Shown here piece after piece: positions 6,125 to 10,445 of a DNA stretch of 10,445 nucleotides. The DNA comes from Candidatus Omnitrophota bacterium. Its GTDB lineage: Bacteria > Omnitrophota > Omnitrophia > Omnitrophales > Aquincolibacteriaceae. The stretch spans positions 3,322-13,766 of the forward strand of contig JAHFHJ010000009.1 in the NCBI GenBank assembly GCA_023246985.1, given 5' to 3'. The translations under genes were made by a program, and so were the position numbers. How positions within the stretch are numbered: the first letter of the stretch is position 1; every line of letters starts with the position of its first letter. A model generated the notes under the pieces. The model ran no database searches, had not been told where the DNA came from, and saw only the letters and a program-made list of their open reading frames with translations.

Positions 6125-7296
6125 ATACCCGGATCAGTGACAGCTGTTTTTGAGGCGATATTTTCAGGAGAGTCGAGCCCGCGGCCTCTTTTTCGGGAAA
6201 TCTTTCGTCTCACGGTCGAGGCCCTTTTTTGAGGAAAAGAAGTTCTCGGGTGATTTTTTTCCAGCGCCAAGGCGATCTTTCGGTGAGGGGATGGGAAAGC
6301 GACCCCGGCGAGCCGCTTGATGGAATGCCACTTCCCACGGGGCCGTTTCAAGAAGCGTCTCTTTTCAAAGCGCGATTCATAGACTTCCAAGGTAATTCGA
6401 TATTTCGTAAAAACATGTTGGATCTTCAAAAAGAGACGCGGCCGCAAGCCGAGAGGGTTGATTGCCGAGAGCATTTCTTTTTTATGAGTCCAGAACGGAA
6501 ACATCCATAAACCGCCCCAACGGCCCTGTTCAGGTTGTTTTTCAAGCCAAACTCCACTTCGGCCGTTGCGCAAAACCAGTGCCACCATCCGCAATTTTTT
6601 ATAAGAATTCTTTTGGGAACGAACAGGGTAGAAGCGCTCGTTTCCTTTTCGATGCGCCAGGCAGTTTTTTCTTACCGGACATTGGGCGCATTGCGGGGTT
6701 AAGGGGAAGCAGACCGTCGCGCCTAATTCCATGAGCGCCTGATTGAGGTCGCCGGGTTTTTTGTCCGGCAGAAGTGAGCCGGCAATAACCCAAAGCTTCT
6801 CGAGGGTCCTCGGCTGATCCACGCTTTGAGGGATAGCAAAAATCCTTGTGAGGATGCGGATCACATTCCCGTCCAGGACCGGCGTTTTTTCGTCAAAGGC
6901 GATGCTGGCAATCGCTCCGGCCGTATAGCGGCCGATCCCCGGTAATTTTTTTAGCACTTCCGCGGTTTGCGGAATCCTCCCCAGAAATTTTTTTTGGACA
7001 TGCTGAGCCGCTCGATGAAGCATCCGGACCCGCCGATAGTAGCCTAATCCGGCCCATAGCTCCAGAGCTCTTGATAGAGGAGCGCGTGCCAGCACTGCCA
7101 GCGACGGGAAAGTTTTGAGCCACCGTTCATAATAAGGAATGACCGTTGCAACTTGCGTTTGTTGGAGCATGATCTCGGAAACCCAGATCTTGTAAGGATC
7201 GCGGGTATGCCGCCAGGGGAGGTCTCTTTTTTCTCGGAAGTACCACATGAGGAGTTTCAGGCGAAGCGCCCTGTGAGAGAAAAACGGCTTTTTCAT
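6115..7296 (-). CDS. mutY: Adenine DNA glycosylase MutY
   Basis: A 393-residue base-excision-repair enzyme that removes adenine mispaired with 8-oxoguanine. The helix-hairpin-helix glycosylase core shows WVSEIMLQQTQVATVIPYYERW (38-59, without gaps) with catalytic E41, hairpin LPGIGRYTAGAI (118-129) and catalytic D142 in LDGNVIR. A 4Fe-4S cluster site C196-x6-C203-x2-C206-x5-C212 follows. The C-terminal Nudix-like 8-oxoG recognition domain spans about 235-345 and includes GRWGGLWMFPFW and the IQHVFTKYR turn. A further 46 residues are a basic tail rich in Arg, Lys and Ser, not usual for the family, and run into the 3' end of the convergent gene. I prefer ATG 7296 over a TTG at 7317 because a good promoter overlaps the intervening sequence and points to a leaderless start. 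Confidence 0.95.
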   Translation of the reverse strand: MKKPFFSHRALRLKLLMWYFREKRDLPWRHTRDPYKIWVSEIMLQQTQVATVIPYYERWLKTFPSLAVLARAPLSRALELWAGLGYYRRVRMLHRAAQHVQKKFLGRIPQTAEVLKKLPGIGRYTAGAIASIAFDEKTPVLDGNVIRILTRIFAIPQSVDQPRTLEKLWVIAGSLLPDKKPGDLNQALMELGATVCFPLTPQCAQCPVRKNCLAHRKGNERFYPVRSQKNSYKKLRMVALVLRNGRSGVWLEKQPEQGRWGGLWMFPFWTHKKEMLSAINPLGLRPRLFLKIQHVFTKYRITLEVYESRFEKRRFLKRPRGKWHSIKRLAGVAFPSPHRKIALALEKNHPRTSFPQKRASTVRRKISRKRGRGLDSPENIASKTAVTDPGIYF

Positions 7297-7302
7297 GGGC
7301 CT

Positions 7303-7331
7303 ATCATAGCGGGTCAAAGAAAGAGCGACAA
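7303..7331 (-). promoter_or_regulatory. Promoter of mutY giving a leaderless mRNA
   Basis: On the minus strand TTGTCG (7331-7326), a 17-bp spacer and TATGAT (7308-7303, 5 of 6 consensus) form a good sigma-70-type promoter. Only six bases, AGGCCC, separate the -10 from ATG 7296, so transcription should begin at or next to the A of the start codon. No Shine-Dalgarno is present. Confidence 0.6.
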
Positions 7332-7406
7332 GCGGCGTGATGAAAATTGATAAAAAGAAGATAAAGGAAATGGCGGGGGGGACGATAATTCTTAGGAAAA
7401 TTAATG

Positions 7407-7435
7407 TTGCCCATGACGATGAGTTATGGCAAAAT
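7407..7435 (+). promoter_or_regulatory. Candidate promoter of the 7489-7827 gene
   Basis: TTGCCC at 7407-7412 and CAAAAT at 7430-7435 are separated by 17 bases, matching 8 of 12 consensus positions. The predicted start near 7442 lies at the edge of the first of two palindromes. Confidence 0.35.
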
Positions 7436-7442
7436 GCAACCA

Positions 7443-7474
7443 GTCAGCTGACGATGTACTTAGGTTTTAAAACC
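7443..7474. promoter_or_regulatory. Pair of perfect palindromes in the 5' leader
   Basis: GTCAGCTGAC (7443-7452) and GGTTTTAAAACC (7463-7474) are perfect 10- and 12-bp palindromes whose centres are 21 bp apart, about two turns of DNA. The second ends directly at the AAGGAGG ribosome site (7475-7481). They could be operator half-sets or short RNA stem-loops that affect ribosome access. Confidence 0.4.
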
Positions 7475-7488
7475 AAGGAGGAGAAACA

Positions 7489-7827
7489 ATGAAGAAGATT
7501 ATGAGTCTCGTAGTGATTCTTTCCATGCTCGTCATGCCGTTGGCATTTGCGGCAAGCCCATGGACGGAAGAGAAAACCTATGGCGAAAAGGCTGTGGGCA
7601 AACTGGGGTATGGCTTGACCAACACGCTTCTCGGTTGGACCAAGATTTTCTCGACCCCGAATGACTACTCCACAGAAGGCAAGAATGTGTGGGCGGGCGT
7701 GGGGCAAGGGTTCATCGATGCCGGCGTCACCACGGTTCTTGGTGCCGTTCAGTTGGTCACCTTTCCGATCGCTGCGGATATTCCAATTCCGAGCGATGTG
7801 AATCTCACGGGCGGCAAGGGCAAATAA
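7489..7827 (+). CDS. Small exported protein, TIGR04073 family-like
   Basis: A 112-residue exported protein with a strong ribosome site (AAGGAGG at 7475-7481). Residues 1-21 are a signal peptide ending LAFA before ASPW. The core YGEKAVGKLGYGLTNTLLGW (31-50) is followed by GVGQGFIDAGVTTVLGAVQL (70-89) and VTFPIAADIPIP (90-101). K-L-G-x-G-x-x-N-x-L-x-G-W, a Gly-rich helix and a closing TFP-x-P motif together match the order I recall for TIGR04073 exosortase-associated proteins. Both this gene and the one at 5093-5611 lie next to almost identical hairpins. There are no cysteines in the mature part and no sorting tail. It forms a single-gene unit with a terminator 22 bases downstream. Location is probably envelope; function is unknown. 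Confidence 0.87.
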   Translation: MKKIMSLVVILSMLVMPLAFAASPWTEEKTYGEKAVGKLGYGLTNTLLGWTKIFSTPNDYSTEGKNVWAGVGQGFIDAGVTTVLGAVQLVTFPIAADIPIPSDVNLTGGKGK

Positions 7828-7849
7828 ACGCCGCTTTAGAGATTGTTAT

Positions 7850-7883
7850 AAAAAGCGCCCCGCCAAACGGCGGGGCGCTTTTT
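7850..7883 (+). terminator. Intrinsic terminator, near-copy of the pyrE hairpin
   Basis: AAAAAGCGCCCCGCC (7850-7864), loop AAAC and GGCGGGGCGCTTTTT (7869-7883) form a perfect 15-bp stem with a T-run. It differs from the hairpin at 5041-5074 at only two left-arm positions, where C-G pairs replace G-T pairs. Confidence 0.92.
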
Positions 7884-7920
7884 GTTTCCAGGGCTGTTCT
7901 TTTTTAAAAACGGAGGGCTT

Positions 7921-8109
7921 ATGCAAAAAGCAGCGCTGAGAACCGCGGGATGTTTGTTCCTCTTTGTCGCTCTACTTCACGCTGTCCGGGCCTTTGCGCG
8001 CATTACTGTTTTTGTGGGGCAGACTCCCATCCCCGTCTCTTTAAGCTGGATCGGCGCGGCGACGCTTTTTCTCCTTGCGGCTTGGATGTTCATCGCTTCA
8101 AAACGGTAA
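7921..8109 (+). CDS. Small two-helix membrane protein
   Basis: A 62-residue protein starting at ATG 7921, supported by GGAGG at 7911-7915. Two hydrophobic helices are visible, at about 8-26 (CLFLFVALLHAVRAF) and 42-59 (SWIGAATLFLLAAWMFIA). They are joined by a loop containing VGQTPIPVSLSW, with basic residues at both ends. The H-x-x-R near the end of the first helix and the IPVSLSW loop resemble a widespread but unnamed class of small bacterial membrane proteins, from memory. It follows a terminator by 37 bases, so it probably has its own start of transcription or relies on readthrough. It is convergent with the small gene at 8122-8283, with 12 bases between stops. Function is unknown. Confidence 0.75.
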   Translation: MQKAALRTAGCLFLFVALLHAVRAFARITVFVGQTPIPVSLSWIGAATLFLLAAWMFIASKR

Positions 8110-8121
8110 ATCCCCGGCGAG

Positions 8122-8283
8122 TCAGTCAAAAAGCTCGTCTATCCAATGCTTTCCAAGCTTCTCAGCGTCTTCGCGGGCGCTGTGTTTTTTAGAGGAAGTG
8201 ACGCGGGTTTTGGGGTTCATCGCCCAGCCGTGGCGCACTTTGGGTGTTTTTAAGGATTTTTTTCGATGTTTCACTGTATCCAC
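8122..8283 (-). CDS. Small basic conserved-looking protein, GTG start, probably leaderless
   Basis: A 53-codon frame read on the minus strand from GTG 8283 to TGA 8122, with an in-frame stop directly before the GTG. A later GTG at 8274 is an alternative. The product is lysine- and arginine-rich at the N-terminus (KHRKKSLKTPKVRHGWAMNP). It then has a NPKTRVTSSKKHSARED segment and an amphipathic acidic end (WIDELFD). The W-x-x-N-P-x-T-R-V-x-x-S-K-K arrangement looks like a real protein motif, not chance translation, and I have an unverified recollection of similar small proteins. A promoter (TTGACC, 18 bp, TACATT) ends 8 bases before the GTG. It lies downstream of the phosphatase gene on the same strand. 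Function is unknown; a nucleic-acid-binding role is only suggested by charge. Confidence 0.55.
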   Translation of the reverse strand: MDTVKHRKKSLKTPKVRHGWAMNPKTRVTSSKKHSAREDAEKLGKHWIDELFD

Positions 8284-8291
8284 TCATTTTG

Positions 8292-8321
8292 AATGTAACT
8301 GGAACGACGCGTAACGGTCAA
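8292..8321 (-). promoter_or_regulatory. Promoter of the small basic protein
   Basis: On the minus strand TTGACC (8321-8316, 5 of 6), an 18-bp spacer and TACATT (8297-8292, 4 of 6). Eight bases separate the -10 from GTG 8283, which places the transcription start at or next to the start codon. Confidence 0.45.
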
Positions 8322-8362
8322 CGCACAATGAAAAGAGTTAACGTTATCCATTAAGCGTTGTG

Positions 8363-9151
8363 CTATTTTAGATTTTTAAAAGATTTAAGCATTTGGAGCA
8401 TTTCCCGGTGAATCCGACCATTGGTGGCAAGATTTTGCGGGCCGACAAGCGTTAAAGGATGCCCCGAGAAATCTGTAAGCCGTCCGCCCGCTTCCTCAAC
8501 GATTATTATTCCCGCGGCCTTATCCCACGGGGCGAGTTTCATTTCGTAGTAGCCATCGAAACGACCGCAAGCGACATAGCAAAGATCGATCGAAGCTGAA
8601 CCGGTGCGCCGGATACACTGAACTTTGGTTAGAAATACACGGAGCATGTCCAAGTAGTCCTCAGGGTTCTCTTTGCGGTCATAGGGGAAGCCGGTTACCA
8701 CAAGCGCGTTCGAGAGCATTTTCGTCCTGGAAACATGAATGCGCGTGCCGTTTAAAAAAGCACCTTTGCCTCGCTCCGCAAAAAAGAGTTCGTTTCGGGT
8801 CGGATCCAGAATACCGCCCATCTCAAGCCGTCCGTTTCGTTCAAACCCGATCGAAACCGAAAAGATCGGAAACCCGTGCGCAAAGTTGGTGGTCCCATCA
8901 ATCGGGTCTATGATCCAGCGGCAGCCGGAACCGGCTACGGCGGGGGACTCTTCCGCCAGGATCGAATGGTGGGGGAAATGCTTCAGAATGAGCTCAACCG
9001 CGGCCTTTTCTGAAGCCTTATCGATCTCAGTGACTAGATTGAACTCACCTTTTTTCGCGATCCTTTGCTTCTTGCCAAAGTTCGAACGGACAATTTTGCC
9101 GGCCCTGGCAAGCGCTTTCAAGAGCGTGCTTTTAATTTTGGCGTTCTTCAT
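8363..9151 (-). CDS. Inositol-1-monophosphatase family phosphatase (SuhB-like)
   Basis: A 262-residue Mg2+-dependent, Li+-sensitive-type sugar or inositol phosphatase of the IMPase/FIG superfamily. The metal-binding residues are E68 in LAEES, D82 and D85 in WIIDPIDGTTNFAHGFP (79-95), and D210 in APWDKAAGIIIVEEAGG (207-223). A typical N-terminal helix ARAGKIVRSNFG precedes them. I start at ATG 9151 and not at the TTG 75 bases upstream, because a promoter occupies that sequence and the shorter form matches family length. The ribosome site is weak (GAAAGAA some 15 nt upstream). Substrate could be inositol monophosphate, histidinol phosphate, NADP or fructose bisphosphate; the sequence alone does not decide. 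The gene is divergent from icd and followed on its strand by the small basic gene after 79 bases. Confidence 0.93.
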   Translation of the reverse strand: MKNAKIKSTLLKALARAGKIVRSNFGKKQRIAKKGEFNLVTEIDKASEKAAVELILKHFPHHSILAEESPAVAGSGCRWIIDPIDGTTNFAHGFPIFSVSIGFERNGRLEMGGILDPTRNELFFAERGKGAFLNGTRIHVSRTKMLSNALVVTGFPYDRKENPEDYLDMLRVFLTKVQCIRRTGSASIDLCYVACGRFDGYYEMKLAPWDKAAGIIIVEEAGGRLTDFSGHPLTLVGPQNLATNGRIHREMLQMLKSFKNLK

Positions 9152-9197
9152 ATAAAATATAAGTTCTTTCGATAAGCTTTGCCGCGGGAACAAAGGC

Positions 9198-9226
9198 ATT
9201 CTATCTGAAGGTGCGTTTAACTGCAA
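9198..9226 (-). promoter_or_regulatory. Promoter of the phosphatase gene
   Basis: On the minus strand TTGCAG (9226-9221), exactly 17 bases and TAGAAT (9203-9198, 5 of 6 consensus). The leader to ATG 9151 would be about 40 nt. Confidence 0.5.
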
Positions 9227-9270
9227 TGTTCCCTTCGAAACCCATCATCATAAAGATCGAGAAGCTTGCC

Positions 9271-9287
9271 CCGTTAAAAATTAACGG
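9271..9287. other. AT-rich hairpin in the divergent phosphatase-icd spacer
   Basis: CCGTTAA and TTAACGG form a perfect 7-bp inverted repeat around AAA, within the 250-base spacer between the divergent phosphatase and icd genes. No T-run follows. It could be an operator for either promoter. The rest of the icd leader has only a weak promoter candidate (TTGACT at 9297-9302 with no good -10) and an AAAGCGCTTT palindrome at 9372-9381. Confidence 0.35.
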
Positions 9288-9401
9288 ACAGCGGCTTTGA
9301 CTGGTATTGAGGCAATCAACGTTAAAAAAGAGACTCTATTCGATTTTCAACCAACCACGGAAGCGTTTCAAAAAGCGCTTTCTATCTCTCACGGAGTAAA
9401 C

Positions 9402-10445
9402 ATGAAATCCTACCGTGTTACTTTGATTCCGGGCGACGGGGTCGGCCCGGAGCTCGCGGAAGCCGCAAAAAAATGTCTGGAAGCCACGGGCGTCAAATTC
9501 GATTGGGATATCCAGACCGCAGGACTGGATGTGATGGCGAGCGAAGGCACGCCGCTTCCGGACCGCGTGATCGAATCCATCCGCAAGAACAAGATCGCCA
9601 TCAAGTCGCCAATCACCACGCCAGTGGGAACGGGATTCCGCTCCGTGAATGTCGCGCTCCGCAAAGAGCTCGATCTCTACGCCTGCCTCCGGCCCTGCAA
9701 ATCCTATGAAGGCGTGCGGTCCCGCTATAAGAATATCGATCTCGTGATCGTGCGCGAGAATACCGAAGACCTTTACGCCGGGATCGAGTTCCAGAAGGGC
9801 ACTCCGGAGGTCCTGGAACTTATCTCGGAGATTGAGAAACTTTCCAAAAACAAGATCCGTCAGGATTCCGGCATCAGCATCAAACCGATCTCCGTGACCG
9901 GCGCCGAACGAATCGTGAAATTTGCCTTTGACTACGCGCGTCAATACAAACGCAAGAAAGTGACGGCCGTTCACAAGGCCAATATCATGAAATTCACGGA
10001 CGGTCTTTTCCTTGAAGTGTCGCGCGAAGTGGCTAAAAAATATCCCGAGATTGAGTTCGAAGACCGCATCGTGGACAATATGTGCATGCAGCTCGTACAG
10101 AAGCCCGAGCTTTATGATGTGCTTGTTTTGCCGAACCTCTATGGTGATATTGTCTCTGATCTTTGCGCCGGGCTTATCGGCGGGCTGGGCGTGGCTCCGG
10201 GCGCCAATATCGGAGCGAACGGCGCTCTTTTTGAAGCTACGCACGGTTCCGCGCCAAAATATAAAGGCCAGAACAAGTTGAATCCTACCGCCGTGATCTT
10301 GTCAGGCGTTCTGATGCTCCGGCATCTGGGCGAAATCCAAGCTGCGGACCGCCTGGAAAAAGCCGTAGCGGATGTCATCCGTGAGGGAAAAGATGTTACC
10401 TATGATATGAAAGCCGATCGCAATGATCCCACGGCGGTCGGCACA
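9402..10445 (+). CDS. icd: Isocitrate dehydrogenase, probably NADP-dependent (3' end cut off)
   Basis: Oxidative decarboxylation of isocitrate to 2-oxoglutarate in the TCA cycle. 348 codons are visible with no stop before the window ends; probably few residues are missing. Family segments in order are IPGDGVGPEL (9-18), SPITTPVGTGFRSVNVALRK (69-88) with substrate-binding S81, and RENTEDLYAGIEF. Then follow KPISVTGAERIVKFAFDYA, HKANIMKFTDGLF with the catalytic lysine, NLYGDIVSDLCAGLIGG with the metal aspartates, and FEATHGSAPKYKGQNKLNP. In the last motif K286-Y287 occupy the positions of E. coli K344-Y345, which bind the NADP phosphate; NAD-dependent relatives usually carry D-I there. GGAG at 9393-9396 supports the ATG. 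A homoisocitrate or isopropylmalate dehydrogenase is less likely because of the S81 context. Confidence 0.93.
   Translation, partial: MKSYRVTLIPGDGVGPELAEAAKKCLEATGVKFDWDIQTAGLDVMASEGTPLPDRVIESIRKNKIAIKSPITTPVGTGFRSVNVALRKELDLYACLRPCKSYEGVRSRYKNIDLVIVRENTEDLYAGIEFQKGTPEVLELISEIEKLSKNKIRQDSGISIKPISVTGAERIVKFAFDYARQYKRKKVTAVHKANIMKFTDGLFLEVSREVAKKYPEIEFEDRIVDNMCMQLVQKPELYDVLVLPNLYGDIVSDLCAGLIGGLGVAPGANIGANGALFEATHGSAPKYKGQNKLNPTAVILSGVLMLRHLGEIQAADRLEKAVADVIREGKDVTYDMKADRNDPTAVGT

Noticed and set aside
7297..7317. TTG start extending MutY by seven residues
   Set aside because: The codon lies within the promoter spacer between TTGTCG and TATGAT, has no SD, and the family does not need the extra residues.
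7882..7920. Earlier ATG at 7882 for the small membrane protein
   Set aside because: It lies within the terminator T-run and adds a Phe-rich, Asn/Gly-rich stretch. ATG 7921 has GGAGG at correct spacing and begins the membrane helix.
8311..8352. attC-like or integron-like recombination site (GCACAA and TTGTGC arms)
   Set aside because: The 6-bp arms do not carry the GTTRRRY and RYYYAAC core sites in proper arrangement, and no integrase or cassette array is nearby.
9285..9401. In-frame N-terminal extension of icd (39 open codons before the ATG)
   Set aside because: The frame has no good upstream start. ATG 9402 has GGAG at the right distance, and MKSYRVTLIPGDG is the normal family N-terminus.
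9336..10244. Long 302-codon open frame on the minus strand opposite icd
   Set aside because: The plus strand encodes all isocitrate dehydrogenase motifs in order. The minus frame shows no recognisable family, has His/Asp/Phe-rich shadow composition, and is explained by codon bias of icd.

Overview
The window is about 10.4 kb of gene-dense bacterial chromosome. It has mostly short gaps, moderate-to-high G+C coding sequence, ATG starts with AGGAG-type ribosome sites, and one conspicuously AT-rich intergenic island at 5612-5899. Most recognisable genes are housekeeping: leucyl aminopeptidase, two RNA methyltransferases, orotate phosphoribosyltransferase, the MutY DNA glycosylase, an inositol-monophosphatase-type phosphatase and isocitrate dehydrogenase. 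Between them are small secreted proteins. At least two of these, probably three, look like the exosortase-associated TIGR04073 family, which I recall from Verrucomicrobia-like and Omnitrophota-like genomes. That makes a PVC-superphylum or Candidatus Omnitrophota origin my best guess, as an inference and not a proof. I see no tRNA, rRNA, CRISPR array or insertion sequence.

Layout. 1-1113 is the 3' part of pepA. 1115-1264 holds a nested inverted-repeat element and the leader of a 147-residue secreted or membrane protein (1265-1708). Two or three stem-loops, including a strong terminator, precede rsmB (1885-3204). rsmB overlaps a small exported protein (3201-3566) by ATGA and is followed by a trmJ-like tRNA methyltransferase (3604-4341). 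pyrE (4432-4977) has its own promoter. Its terminator at 5039-5076 also serves the convergent minus-strand exported protein (5093-5611). The AT-rich island separates that gene from a divergent 74-residue excisionase-type helix-turn-helix gene (5900-6124), whose 3' end overlaps the convergent mutY (6115-7296). Another exported protein (7489-7827) ends in a hairpin almost identical to the pyrE one. A 62-residue membrane protein (7921-8109) follows. Convergent to it, on the minus strand, are a small basic protein (8122-8283) that is easy to overlook and a phosphatase (8363-9151). icd (9402-10445) runs off the right edge.

Together, the genes form no single pathway. RsmB and TrmJ both modify translation RNAs. 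PyrE supplies pyrimidines, MutY prevents G-to-T transversions and ICD is a TCA-cycle enzyme. The observations most worth following are the scattered paralogous exported proteins, the duplicated 34-nt terminator hairpin, two promoters placed so close to start codons that the mRNAs should be leaderless (mutY and the small basic protein), and the repeated TAGTAT motif in the AT-rich island beside the helix-turn-helix gene.
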